Positions 54,652 to 64,000 of a stretch of 64,000 nucleotides of DNA are shown piece by piece. Every line of letters begins with the position of its first letter. Position 1 is the first letter of the stretch. A model generated the notes under the pieces. It was not told the origin of the DNA. It saw only the letters and a list, made by a program, of their open reading frames with translations, and made no database searches. Origin of the DNA: Terriglobia bacterium (GTDB lineage Bacteria; Acidobacteriota; Terriglobia; Bryobacterales; Bryobacteraceae); NCBI GenBank assembly GCA_020073305.1, contig JAIQFK010000002.1, forward strand, positions 1-64,000, given 5' to 3'. The position numbers were made by a program, and so were the translations under genes.

Positions 54652-55113
54652 CTATGCAACCGGAGCGAACGGCTGTTCTGCAACCTTCATTTCCCACGCG
54701 AGGTGATTCAAATAAAACAGCAGCAACGGCTCGGGATACGATCCGCGAAATTTCTCGAAAGCGCGCGCAGCCCAACCTTCGGTCAAATAGTGGCTGGCAT
54801 CGATGTCTTTCTCAAAAAATCCGTTCTGGTTGGGAATGCCCAAAAACTCGAGCACCGCGGCAATCATGTCCAGATGCGAGACCAGCACGGCCTGTGCGAA
54901 ATCCTTGGCGAATTCTTCGTCGTTCTCGTTGATGCGCTCCCACAAACGGGGGGTGGCTTTGCGCAGGTGCTCGGTGTTGAGTTTCACGAGATGAGTTCGC
55001 GTCTTCAACGCGTCGTAGAGCTGATAGGTCTTCAGCTTCCCCAGCGAAATCCCACGAACGATTTGTGCGAAACCTGCTTCTCCGAGTTTCTGATACACCT
55101 CGCAAAGCTGCAT
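54652..55113 (-). CDS. Uncharacterised helical protein
   Basis: A 153-residue soluble protein. MQLCEVYQKLGEAGFAQIVR, then YQLYDALKTRTHLVKLNTEH, PRLWERINENDEEFAKDFAQ, AVLVSHLDMIAAVLEFLGIP, and AARAFEKFRGSYPEPLLLFY. It is rich in amphipathic helices and lacks signal or membrane segments. I do not recognise the family with confidence. ATG 55113 is chosen; the longer frame adds residues from a repeat-like upstream stretch. Divergent from purA. Confidence 0.6.
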   Translation of the reverse strand: MQLCEVYQKLGEAGFAQIVRGISLGKLKTYQLYDALKTRTHLVKLNTEHLRKATPRLWERINENDEEFAKDFAQAVLVSHLDMIAAVLEFLGIPNQNGFFEKDIDASHYLTEGWAARAFEKFRGSYPEPLLLFYLNHLAWEMKVAEQPFAPVA

Positions 55114-55209
55114 GCTCGCAGCGTAACACAGGCGGCTGGGAGCCAATGCCGCTCCTGGAGCTGGGCGCGTGTTACCTACCGATTACGGGCGTGGACGCTC
55201 GCCACGCGC

Positions 55210-55215
55210 TACAAT
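55210..55215 (+). promoter_or_regulatory. Likely -10 box of purA
   Basis: TACAAT inside CGCTACAATGAT (55207-55218), 14 bases before the ATG. The same 12-mer occurs upstream of the gene at 33341. A clear -35 box is missing. Confidence 0.35.
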
Positions 55216-55229
55216 GATCGGGTTTGGTC

Positions 55230-56516
<1,287 letters not shown>

Positions 56517-56630
56517 TCGTGGGGCCAAGCTTTCAGAGGCCGCTGGAAAACTCACTTTAAGTATCGCTTGCTTACGCGCGCGGCTCGGTAACTGCTCCGC
56601 ATCTACGAGAGCGTTTTTCAGCAACCTCGT

Positions 56631-57893
56631 TCAGCCTGCTTTCGCGAAATACCGGTTGGGCAGAAGCCAGTACACCAGGCCAACCGAGAGCGGGTGCATC
56701 AGACCCGCCATAAAAAACACCGGCGCGTAGGAAAAATGCTGGACGATGTACCCGGTGCCGATGTTCGCCAGGATGCCGCCGATCGCGCCGCCCATTCCCG
56801 AAAATCCTGATGCGGTCCCCACCTCGTTGCCGCGGAACAGATCGGTCGGGAGCGTCTGAATGTTGGAGACAAAAAACGCGTGGCCGGTTGTGATGCAACA
56901 GGTGGCGGCGATGGCCATCCATGCCTGGGGCACGAGCGGCGCCAGGATCGCCGTGGGCATGATCAAGGCGCCCAACAGCATGACGAACTTCCGCGCATCC
57001 GGCAGTTTCCATCCAGCGCGCATCAGCCGGCCTGAAAGCCAGCCTCCGAAAAAGTATCCGCCGCCGGCTACGGTGAACGGCACCCAGGCGTAGTCGCCCA
57101 CCATCTTGAGATCGAAGCCGCGCTCCTTTCTCAAGTATTCCGGCAGCCAGAAGATGATGAAGTAGATCACCGGGTCGGTGAAGAATCGGGCCAGAATCAG
57201 CGTGTAGCACTCGCGCATGCGGATCACTTTTCGCCAGTCGATCTTCGAGCGAACGGCGGTGGCTTCTTCCGGCGGTTCGACCTGGTCTTTGATGACGGCA
57301 TATTCTTCGGCGCACAGCAGGCGGTTCCGGTGCGGCGGCTGATAGAAGAACAGCCACGCCGCGAGCCAAGCCAGGCCGAGCGCTCCGGTGAACAGGAATG
57401 CGAACCGCCAGCCGTAACGCAACGTCAGGTACGCCACCATGGGCGGCGCGATGGCCGATCCCAGCGACGACCCCGCATTGAAGATCCCGACCCCGAGCGC
57501 CCGCTGATGCGGCGGAAACCATTCGCCAACTGCTTTGGCCGCCGCCGGCCAATTTCCCGGTTCGCCCAAGCCGAGAAGGAAACGGACAGCGGTCAACGAC
57601 CACCTGCCCACGACCACGGCGTGCAGCACGGCTGCAATCGACCAAGTCGAGATGAAGAGCGCGAACCCGCGCCGTGTGCCCAGCCGGTCCACCAGATATC
57701 CCGAGCCCGCGTACATGACGGCGTAGGCCACGAAGAAGGCCGTGATCACGTAGGAGTAGTCCTGCTCGGTCATGTGGAACTCAGTCCTCAGGTCGCGCGA
57801 TACGATCGAAAGCGCCAGGCGGTCCGCGTAGTTGATCATCGTCGACAAGAACAGCAGGATGGCGATGATCCAGCGGAGCTTGGGGATCTTCAC
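56631..57893 (-). CDS. MFS transporter, anion:cation symporter type (hexuronate/sugar-acid-like)
   Basis: A 420-residue protein with twelve predicted helices. Family marks: MINYADRLALSIVSRDLRTE, SYVITAFFVAYAVMYAGSGY, LVDRLGTRRGFALFISTWSI, FLLGLGEPGNWPAAAKAVGE and YLRKERGFDLKMVGDYAWVP. These fit the ACS family, which includes hexuronate, galactonate and glucarate transporters driven by protons. The central loop is charged. No catabolic operon is next to it; the aldolase at 4274 is far away. Convergent with purA. Confidence 0.85.
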   Translation of the reverse strand: MKIPKLRWIIAILLFLSTMINYADRLALSIVSRDLRTEFHMTEQDYSYVITAFFVAYAVMYAGSGYLVDRLGTRRGFALFISTWSIAAVLHAVVVGRWSLTAVRFLLGLGEPGNWPAAAKAVGEWFPPHQRALGVGIFNAGSSLGSAIAPPMVAYLTLRYGWRFAFLFTGALGLAWLAAWLFFYQPPHRNRLLCAEEYAVIKDQVEPPEEATAVRSKIDWRKVIRMRECYTLILARFFTDPVIYFIIFWLPEYLRKERGFDLKMVGDYAWVPFTVAGGGYFFGGWLSGRLMRAGWKLPDARKFVMLLGALIMPTAILAPLVPQAWMAIAATCCITTGHAFFVSNIQTLPTDLFRGNEVGTASGFSGMGGAIGGILANIGTGYIVQHFSYAPVFFMAGLMHPLSVGLVYWLLPNRYFAKAG

Positions 57894-57930
57894 TGGAGTT
57901 TCCCGAAAGAGAGATGTTGGTGTGCCGTCA

Positions 57931-59610
57931 TCAAGAAGTAAATCCGAACGATTTCATCGTAATGCCGAGGATGCGCGAATCCGGTTGAGGGGGTATGTAG
58001 GGAGGTGCGATGTGAAACTCGACTTTGACATTCCCGGCGGGTCCTGGCGGCGCCGGCCACTCGACGGATTGGCATCCTGGAACGGTGAAATCGTGCTGGC
58101 GGAGTGGCTGCGCGTTCAGCAGCACACGCAACGAGATGGCGTGCCCCCTGCCGATCTGCTCCGGAAGCACGCAGGCAACGACTTCAAAATTGCGCGCGCT
58201 CGCGGGCCGGAGCACGACGGCTCTGGCATCGGGCTTCATCCACCGGAAGTCGTCTTCCAGCGCATACCAGCCGTCGATCAACTGTCCCGCGGGCGTGGTG
58301 ATATCCATGCGGAGATATGGCAAAGCGGGTCCTGGCGCATGCTGCACGATGTCGAGCCGGCCATCGCGGCGGTTCCAGTGCAGCCAGGCCGCGTCGCCTT
58401 TTTGAATGAGTTCCACCGAGCCTGGGTAATCGATGTGCTGTGCAGTGATTGTGGTATTCCGATAGACAGTTCGCAGCGCTCCTACGACTCCCCAGTCGTG
58501 AAACTCCTCCGGTAGAGCGTCGTATACAAACAGGCGCGGGCTGGGATTGAGCCGGGCGAAGTTTTCGATGGCCCCGACGTAAGCGCGATTTCTTAGCTCA
58601 CGCTGCAGATTGATCCGGCGCAGTTCGCGGAAATAAACGAAGTCCCAGGGAATCCACAGGACCAGCAGCAGCAACGTGGCCCAGCGATAATGGCCATCGG
58701 CGAGGCTCGCCAGCATGAGGGCCGCGCCCGCCAGCGGAACATACCAATAAACCGCGTACAGACGTCCCGGCAACAGCAGTAGCGGAATCAACAACAGGCA
58801 CATCGCCGCCAGGCCGAACCAAAGCCGCCGGTCGCGAATGAACAACGGCAGAGCAAGCAACAGCAACCCGGCGTACGGCAGCAGAAAGAGTTGCGATGAA
58901 TAAAATCGAATCGTGCCGGCTTGCGCGCCCAGCCCCAGTTGCATCTCATACCGGGTTCCCCTGTGCACCGGAAGCACGGCAGCCTGCACGCCGAACAGCA
59001 GCGACACGGCAAAAAAGGGGATCAGCCGTTTCCAGCGCCGCTGCCCCAACCACAGCTCGTAGCAGGCCAGCATCGCTGGCAGCATGACGGCGAGCTCTTT
59101 GGATTTATACGCCAGCCAGAATGAAATCAGGCTGAGGATCCAGCGATCGCAGGCGTAAAGCAAGACGGCGAGCAGAGAGAAGGTGGCGCAAAGAATGTCG
59201 AAAACATACATCGGTTTCCACCACGCATCGATCAGCGCGGCATGATAGCCGAAGAAGAAGGCGCCCGCCGCGGCTCCCAGCGGCCCGATGCCGAGCTTGC
59301 GGATGAGCAGCCATACCAGCCAGATGTTGAGGAAGTGCAGGGCGTGCAAGACGGCAACATATTTGGGGAAATCGAGGCCGAACGCATTCTCGAGCGCGTG
59401 GTAATAGAATGCTCCGACCGGGCGAAAGTTAGCAGGAGACAGACGCGGTGTGGCCAGATATTCCAGAAACTCGCTGGCGGAAACGCCGCGGGCCCAGCCC
59501 AACGTATCGAGGTCGTCATCCTGGAAAAAGCCCTTGTAGGCCGCCCGGTTCAGCAGGAGGAAGATTGCAAGCGCCGCTATGGTGAGGGCCCAGCCGGCCC
59601 GTTTGCTCAT
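57931..59610 (-). CDS. Polytopic membrane glycosyltransferase-like protein (GT-C type)
   Basis: A 559-residue protein. Membrane helices fill about residues 5-350, and a soluble C-terminal domain of about 200 residues faces the outside. The first outer loop has GFFQDDDLDTLGWARGVSAS with acidic residues at the place where GT-C enzymes (GT39/GT83-like) keep their catalytic Asp; FRPVGAFYYHALENAFGLDF follows. The sugar donor would be a polyprenyl-phosphate sugar. ATG 59610 is chosen over the overlapping GTG. The start overlaps the upstream glycosyltransferase stop by one base (TGATG), so the two genes are coupled and likely act on the same glycan. Confidence 0.65.
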   Translation of the reverse strand: MSKRAGWALTIAALAIFLLLNRAAYKGFFQDDDLDTLGWARGVSASEFLEYLATPRLSPANFRPVGAFYYHALENAFGLDFPKYVAVLHALHFLNIWLVWLLIRKLGIGPLGAAAGAFFFGYHAALIDAWWKPMYVFDILCATFSLLAVLLYACDRWILSLISFWLAYKSKELAVMLPAMLACYELWLGQRRWKRLIPFFAVSLLFGVQAAVLPVHRGTRYEMQLGLGAQAGTIRFYSSQLFLLPYAGLLLLALPLFIRDRRLWFGLAAMCLLLIPLLLLPGRLYAVYWYVPLAGAALMLASLADGHYRWATLLLLVLWIPWDFVYFRELRRINLQRELRNRAYVGAIENFARLNPSPRLFVYDALPEEFHDWGVVGALRTVYRNTTITAQHIDYPGSVELIQKGDAAWLHWNRRDGRLDIVQHAPGPALPYLRMDITTPAGQLIDGWYALEDDFRWMKPDARAVVLRPASARNFEVVACVLPEQIGRGHAISLRVLLNAQPLRQHDFTVPGCQSVEWPAPPGPAGNVKVEFHIAPPYIPPQPDSRILGITMKSFGFTS

Positions 59611-60749
59611 CACGAACTATTGTAGAGGCGGGCGGATTCGGCGGGCACGACCAAATGTTCCAACTCGGCGAGGAATTGCCGGGCCACTCGCGGCGCGTCA
59701 AACTGCTGGACCCCGGCCACTCCGGCGGCCGCAATGGCGCCGCGCGCATCAGGCTGCCGGTAGAGTGATTCGATTCCCGCGGCCAGCGCCTGGTGGCTGT
59801 CCGGCTCTACCAGTAGAGCGTGCGGAACCACCTCGGGCACCGCCGCAGCGCGCGCCGCGACGATGGGTCTGGCTGCCGCCATGGCTTCCAGAAATACGAT
59901 CCCGAAACCCTCCTGCACACTCGGCAGACAGAACACGTTGCAGCGGTTGTACTCGCGGGCAAGCGCTTGCCGGTCGAGAGTTCCCAGCCACGTCACGTCT
60001 TCGCCGAGCCCGAGCGACTGCCGCAAGCGCTCGAGACCTTTGCTCTCCGGGCCTTCGCCGGCAATCCGCACATGAAGCTGAGGAATACGCGGCTTCAACT
60101 CCGCCACCGCACGTAGCAACAGATCTACGCGCTTCCGCCGGTAGAGCCGGCAAACGCAGAGGACGACAAAGCGCCCCGCATCGGGCACGCCGCCTTCCAG
60201 CCGAAACACCTCGCGCCACCGAGCCAGATCGATCAGCTCCGGAATCACGGCGGGCCGCTGTTCGAGACCGTAGAAGTGCATCAGCCGGCCGGCCGAATAG
60301 TGGCTGGTGGTCACGATACGGTCCGCGTGGCGGACGTTATGGGCTTCGCGCCGCGCCTGCAGAGACATGGTCGCGCGCGCCAAACCGCGCTCGTATTGCA
60401 TCTCGTCGGCGATTACTCCCTTGATCGAAGCCAGATGTGGGCGTCCGGTGCGACCCGCAATCCGGTAGCCGTCGAGGTCAAAGCCCACCGTGACGTCATA
60501 GGGGTCCCATCGCCGGAAACGCAAACCGGCATTGAACAGCAGGCGTTCCGCGGTTTTGACGGGCAGATGTTTCTTGGGCGCAACCAGATCGATTTGGACG
60601 CCCATCGTTTTCAATGCATCGGCCAGCGTCTTGATGGCGACGAATGTGCCGCTCCCCTCACGCACATTGAGGGGAGTCGACGTGATGAAGGCCACCCGCA
60701 GCGGCGAATCTCTCGGGCCTCTGGCTCCCATGAGACCAACATCGCACAT
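59610..60749 (-). CDS. Glycosyltransferase, GT4 family
   Basis: A GT-B transferase of about 379 residues. N-domain PLRVAFITSTPLNVREGSGT, HADRIVTTSHYSAGRLMHFY; C-domain FVVLCVCRLYRRKRVDLLLR, LHVRIAGEGPESKGLERLRQ and the donor motif SVQEGFGIVFLEAMAAARPI. ATG 60749 (MCDVGLMG) is used; ATG 60731 is equally plausible and the further upstream frame is not supported. Coupled with the following GT-C-type protein, suggesting an exported polysaccharide or glycolipid. Divergent from the MFS gene. Confidence 0.85.
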   Translation of the reverse strand: MCDVGLMGARGPRDSPLRVAFITSTPLNVREGSGTFVAIKTLADALKTMGVQIDLVAPKKHLPVKTAERLLFNAGLRFRRWDPYDVTVGFDLDGYRIAGRTGRPHLASIKGVIADEMQYERGLARATMSLQARREAHNVRHADRIVTTSHYSAGRLMHFYGLEQRPAVIPELIDLARWREVFRLEGGVPDAGRFVVLCVCRLYRRKRVDLLLRAVAELKPRIPQLHVRIAGEGPESKGLERLRQSLGLGEDVTWLGTLDRQALAREYNRCNVFCLPSVQEGFGIVFLEAMAAARPIVAARAAAVPEVVPHALLVEPDSHQALAAGIESLYRQPDARGAIAAAGVAGVQQFDAPRVARQFLAELEHLVVPAESARLYNSS

Positions 60750-60818
60750 TGGCGGGGTGCGCCGAACGATGCCGCGCGGCAACAAACACACAGATATAAT
60801 GAGCAAGACACCCGCGGC

Positions 60819-62024
60819 ATGCCTCCCAAGACAGGTCTGCTCGAATCGACGCCCCAGGCAGCGCTCGCCCCGTTAGTGCGGGCAACTTTCCTCACCTTCC
60901 TCCTATTCTGCCTTGGCCATTTTTTTATCGACCTGTACTCCGGCGCGTTGGGTGCACTGCAGCCGCTGCTCGTCGACCAGTTCCACATGAACTTCACCGA
61001 GGCCGGCATTCTAGCGGGAGTTCTCTCGTTTTCTTCCTCCGTGTTGCAGCCCGCGTACGGATATCTCTCCGACCGGTTCCATTCGCGCCTGTTCACGGCT
61101 CTGGCTCCCGCAGTAGCGGGAATTTTCATCTCGGCACTCGGCTGGGCGCCAGGTTACCCCGCACTGCTCGCGATGGTGTTCCTGGGCGGAGCCGGCATCG
61201 CGTCGTTTCACCCTCAGGCCGCCTCGCGCGCCACCGAGGGCATCGAACAGCACCGCGGCCGCGCCATGGCTATCTTCATCAGTTCCGGCACGCTGGGCCT
61301 GGCACTGGGCCCCTCGTTTTTCTCAGCCGTGGCCGTGCGCGTGGGCCTTCCACAAACCTCGTGGGCCGCTCTGCCCGGTATCGCACTCTCGCTCGTACTG
61401 CTGGCGTTTCTGCGGCCGCCCGCCCGCGATGCGCAAAAGCGGCCCCGCTTCGACTGGGCGTCGCTCCACGCGGTCAGGAAGCCCATGACCATTCTGTTCT
61501 TCCTGGTGTTCATCCGCTCCATCGTGCAGGTCACGTTCACGCAGTTTTTGCCGCTGTATCTGCACACGCAGCGCGGCTATTCGCTCGCAAATTCCAGCCT
61601 CCACCTCACGCTGTACCTGGGGTTCGGCGCGCTAGGCGGCTTTCTGGGCGGGAATCTCGCCGACCGGTTTGGCGGCCGGCGCGTGATCCTCATCTCGATG
61701 ATCGGCTCGGTCCCGTTTCTTGCCGCGTTCGTCTTCACCACCGGGATCGTCTCCACCATCAGCCTGGTAGTGGGCGGCCTGATCCTGCTGTTTACGACTC
61801 CCGTCAATGTCCTGATGGGCCAGCAACTCGCACCCACCCAAACCGGGACGGTATCCGCCCTCTTGATGGGCTTCGCGTGGGGCACATCCGGCATACTGTT
61901 CATTCCGCTGACCGGATGGATCTCGGACCTTTTCTCGATGCAGACGGCGTTCATCGGGCTGGTAGTGTTTCCGGTGGCTGGGTTCTTCCTGGCGTTGAAA
62001 TTGCCTCGCGAGCAGCGCGTTTAA
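60819..62024 (+). CDS. MFS efflux transporter, fosmidomycin-resistance (Fsr) type
   Basis: A 401-residue transporter with twelve helices. [60 protein letters not shown] and [20 protein letters not shown] are typical of the Fsr/fosmidomycin-resistance group, drug:proton antiporters. ATG 60819 ([10 protein letters not shown]) is chosen; the long upstream frame is antisense to the glycosyltransferase. Ends 2 bases before queC, so co-transcription with the queuosine genes is likely, but no functional link is known. The substrate is unproven. Confidence 0.8.
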   Translation: MPPKTGLLESTPQAALAPLVRATFLTFLLFCLGHFFIDLYSGALGALQPLLVDQFHMNFTEAGILAGVLSFSSSVLQPAYGYLSDRFHSRLFTALAPAVAGIFISALGWAPGYPALLAMVFLGGAGIASFHPQAASRATEGIEQHRGRAMAIFISSGTLGLALGPSFFSAVAVRVGLPQTSWAALPGIALSLVLLAFLRPPARDAQKRPRFDWASLHAVRKPMTILFFLVFIRSIVQVTFTQFLPLYLHTQRGYSLANSSLHLTLYLGFGALGGFLGGNLADRFGGRRVILISMIGSVPFLAAFVFTTGIVSTISLVVGGLILLFTTPVNVLMGQQLAPTQTGTVSALLMGFAWGTSGILFIPLTGWISDLFSMQTAFIGLVVFPVAGFFLALKLPREQRV

Positions 62025-62026
62025 AC

Positions 62027-62728
62027 ATGAGCAGCGCGTTTAAAGCCGTCTGCCTGTTGAGCGGCGGTCTCGATTCCTCGGTTTGCCTGGCTCTGGCGCG
62101 GAGCCAGGGTTTCGAGTGCTATGCGCTGTCGTTCGATTACGGCCAGCGGCATCGCGTGGAACTCGAATCGGCTGCGCGCGTGGCGCTGAGCCTGGGCGCC
62201 GCGCAACATCTGGTAGTGCCCATCGACCTGCGTGTGTTTGGCGGATCCGCTCTCACCAGCGACCTGGCGGTTCCGAAAGGACGCTCGGCCAGCCAAATGA
62301 CCGCCGAGATCCCCGTCACTTACGTGCCCGCGCGCAACACTGTTTTTCTCTCGCTGGCGCTGGCGTGGGCCGAAGTGCTGGGCTCCCCCAACATTTTCAT
62401 CGGTGTGAATGCGCTGGATTACTCCGGCTACCCCGACTGCCGCCCCGAATATATCGAAGCCTACGAGTGCATGGCCAATCTCGCAACCAAAGCCTGCGTG
62501 GAGGGGCGCATGGGCCTGAAGATTCACACCCCGTTGATCTGCTTATCAAAAGCTGAGATCGTAAAACTGGGAGCGCAGTTAGGCCTCGACTTCAGCCTGA
62601 CGCATAGTTGCTACGATCCCGATGAATCCGGGCGCCCTTGCGGCCAGTGCGATTCCTGCCTGCTGCGCCGCAAGGGATTTGAAGAGGCGGGTGTGAGGGA
62701 CCCGTTGAACCAGGTTTTTGGGTTCTAG
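62027..62728 (+). CDS. queC: 7-cyano-7-deazaguanine synthase
   Basis: A 233-residue ATP-dependent enzyme that converts 7-carboxy-7-deazaguanine to preQ0 for queuosine tRNA modification. ATP PP-loop [15 protein letters not shown] near residue 11, then [54 protein letters not shown] and the zinc site [20 protein letters not shown]. Length and residues are complete. Followed after 42 bases by queE with a hairpin in between. Confidence 0.95.
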   Translation: MSSAFKAVCLLSGGLDSSVCLALARSQGFECYALSFDYGQRHRVELESAARVALSLGAAQHLVVPIDLRVFGGSALTSDLAVPKGRSASQMTAEIPVTYVPARNTVFLSLALAWAEVLGSPNIFIGVNALDYSGYPDCRPEYIEAYECMANLATKACVEGRMGLKIHTPLICLSKAEIVKLGAQLGLDFSLTHSCYDPDESGRPCGQCDSCLLRRKGFEEAGVRDPLNQVFGF

Positions 62729-62750
62729 GTGTTAGCTAACACCTGGAACC
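62721..62750. repeat. Near-perfect 30-bp palindrome spanning the queC stop
   Basis: AGGTGTTAGCTAACACCT at 62727-62744 is a perfect 18-bp palindrome; including GGTTCT and GGAACC it extends to 30 bp with one mismatch. The queC TAG stop lies in its left half. A further half-copy, AGCTAACACCTGC, follows at 62755. It could form a strong hairpin in the mRNA between queC and queE, tuning queE expression or stability. Confidence 0.7.
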
Positions 62751-62770
62751 TAGCAGCTAACACCTGCACT

Positions 62771-63442
62771 ATGAAGATCGCCGAAATCTACTTTTCGATT
62801 CAAGGCGAGGGCTCGCTGATCGGCGTGCCGTCGGTGTTCGTGCGCACGAGCGGCTGCAACCTGCGCTGCTCGTGGTGCGATACGCCGTACACTTCGTGGC
62901 AGCCGGAAGGCGATGAGCTCTCGCTAGAGGAGATTCTCGAACAGGTGGGCGCGCACCCCGCACGGCACGTTGTCGTGACTGGTGGCGAGCCCATGATCGC
63001 GCCGGACATCGTGGCCCTCACGGAGCAACTGCGCGCCCGCAGCCTGCACATCACCATCGAAACCGCGGGTACGGTGTTCGTGCCCGTGGCGTGCGATTTG
63101 ATGAGCATCAGTCCCAAGCTCTCCAATTCGACACCCGAAGGCCGCTTGGCGCTCCAGCATGAACGGCTGCGATTCCAACCGGATATCTTGTGCCGGCTCA
63201 TGGCGGCGTACCCTTACCAGCTCAAATTCGTGGTGGTGGATTCCAAGGATCTCGACGAGATTGAACCGATGCTGAAGCGGATTCAGGCTGACCGCAGCCG
63301 AGTGATCCTGATGCCCGAGGGCGTCGAGTCGGAGGAACTGCGAGAGCGCGGCATCTGGCTGGCCGAAATCGCCAAGAGCCACGGATTCCGTTTCAGCCCG
63401 CGCCTGCACGTGGATCTGTGGGGCAACCGCCGCGGCGTGTAG
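62771..63442 (+). CDS. queE: 7-carboxy-7-deazaguanine synthase
   Basis: A 223-residue radical SAM enzyme that makes 7-carboxy-7-deazaguanine. Radical SAM motif CNLRCSWCDT (CxxxCxxC) with FSIQGEGSLIGVPSVFVRTS before it, then VVVTGGEPMI, IETAGTVFVPVACDLMSISP, SPKLSNSTP, and FSPRLHVDLWGNRRGV at the end, all QueE-like. ATG 62771 follows the palindromic stretch; the frame upstream of it reads through the hairpin and is rejected. Part of a queC-queE pair; queD and queF were not seen. Confidence 0.95.
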   Translation: MKIAEIYFSIQGEGSLIGVPSVFVRTSGCNLRCSWCDTPYTSWQPEGDELSLEEILEQVGAHPARHVVVTGGEPMIAPDIVALTEQLRARSLHITIETAGTVFVPVACDLMSISPKLSNSTPEGRLALQHERLRFQPDILCRLMAAYPYQLKFVVVDSKDLDEIEPMLKRIQADRSRVILMPEGVESEELRERGIWLAEIAKSHGFRFSPRLHVDLWGNRRGV

Positions 63443-63517
63443 ATCGCTTCATCGTTTCCCAACGCCACCCCGACCTGACCTATACTTTCCTTTTCACATC
63501 CTTGGGAGGCACCATCC

Positions 63518-64000
63518 ATGAATCGCCGCCAGTTCCTTACTGCCAGCACCGGGCTTGCGCTTGCCGCGGGCCGCGGGCTCGCCGTGCCGTACGCTGACCA
63601 GAAGCCACGCCGCGTGGGGCTGATCGGCAGCGGATGGTATGGGAAGTCGGACATCCTGCGGCTCATTCAGATTGCGCCGGTCGAGATCGTCTCGCTTTGC
63701 GACGTCGATAAACAGATGCTGGCTGAGGCCGCCGACCTGGTCGCGTCGCGCCAGCGTTCGAAGAAGAAGCCGCGCCTGTTTCACGACTATCGCGACATGC
63801 TCAAGCAGAAGGACCTCGATATCGTCGAGGTGGCGACCCCCGACCACTGGCACGCGCTAGCCATGATCGCCGCCGTCCAGAGCGGCGTCGACGTCTATGT
63901 GCAGAAGCCCATCAGCGTCGACGTTATTGAAGGCCAGGCCATGCTGGCCGCGGCGCGCAAGCACCAGCGCGTGGTCCAGGTGGGAACGCAGCGGCGCAGC
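63518..64000 (+). CDS. Gfo/Idh/MocA-family oxidoreductase with Tat-like signal (partial)
   Basis: The first 161 residues of an NAD(P)-dependent sugar oxidoreductase, cut by the window edge. MNRRQFLTASTGLALAAGRG is a Tat-type signal (RRQFL) for export in folded form, then the Rossmann strand RRVGLIGSGWYGKSDILRLI, LCDVDKQMLAEAADL, VEVATPDHWHALAMIAAVQS and the conserved QKPIS (EKP-like). Exported members of this family are numerous in Solibacter-type genomes. GGGAGG precedes the ATG by 8 bases. The catalytic half is missing from the window, so the substrate cannot be judged. Confidence 0.88.
   Translation, partial: MNRRQFLTASTGLALAAGRGLAVPYADQKPRRVGLIGSGWYGKSDILRLIQIAPVEIVSLCDVDKQMLAEAADLVASRQRSKKKPRLFHDYRDMLKQKDLDIVEVATPDHWHALAMIAAVQSGVDVYVQKPISVDVIEGQAMLAAARKHQRVVQVGTQRRS

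Overview
The window reads as a GC-rich bacterial chromosome of acidobacterial type, most like the Solibacter/Bryobacter group. This is an inference from gene content and style: a secreted Gfo/Idh/MocA oxidoreductase, an ECF sigma factor paired with a Ser/Thr kinase, DUF2934 and DUF1801 proteins, many secreted single-copy enzymes, and dispersed palindromic intergenic repeats. No rRNA or tRNA gene and no CRISPR array was recognised.

Layout. Positions 1-4,250 are accessory DNA. They hold the end of an IS3-family element, a DinB-like gene that loses its homology next to it, a PIN/Phd toxin-antitoxin pair with an unusual catalytic substitution, three copies of a palindromic repeat of about 100 bp, and an orphan P-loop ATPase. 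From 4,274 to 10,755 lie metabolic and envelope genes: an HpcH-type aldolase coupled to a secreted glycosidase-like protein, a PIG-L deacetylase, twin zinc-ribbon membrane proteins and a POTRA/HEAT protein. From 11,900 to 16,530 there is an island bounded by inverted copies of a 22-bp sequence. It holds a decayed group II intron reverse transcriptase and a compact four-gene cassette (GNAT, DNA-methyltransferase-like, signal-peptide/TPR/membrane protein, TPR protein). From 16,600 to 19,900 are VOC, DUF1801, SRPBCC and ArsR genes.

From 20,000 to 34,300 the genes look core or house-keeping: kinase plus ECF sigma factor, ribosomal protein S1, an NtrB/NtrC-like pair, a phytoene-desaturase-like oxidoreductase, glgB, an adenosine deaminase family enzyme, an Fe-S/CCG membrane oxidoreductase and UDP-glucuronate decarboxylase. 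From 38,700 to 42,634 there is a molybdenum hydroxylase operon (FAD, 2Fe-2S and Mo subunits plus a translationally coupled MoaD/ThiS-like protein). From 42,790 to 48,083 there is a complete bidirectional NAD-linked [NiFe] hydrogenase operon, hoxEFUYH plus its maturation protease.

From 48,174 to 64,000: an ECF sigma factor followed by a double-VOC protein in the anti-sigma position, an FHA-membrane-lytic transglycosylase fusion, a class A beta-lactamase-like serine hydrolase, an M64 peptidase, lexA, purA, two MFS transporters, two glycosyltransferase-type proteins, queC-queE and the start of a Gfo/Idh/MocA oxidoreductase.

The most interesting items are the GNAT-methyltransferase-TPR cassette between inverted repeats (a possible undescribed DNA-modification or defence unit), the family of about 100-bp palindromic repeats (one copy supplies the stop codon and last 18 residues of a protein kinase), and several unusual fusions. 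All functional statements rest on motif recognition by eye. No database search was run.
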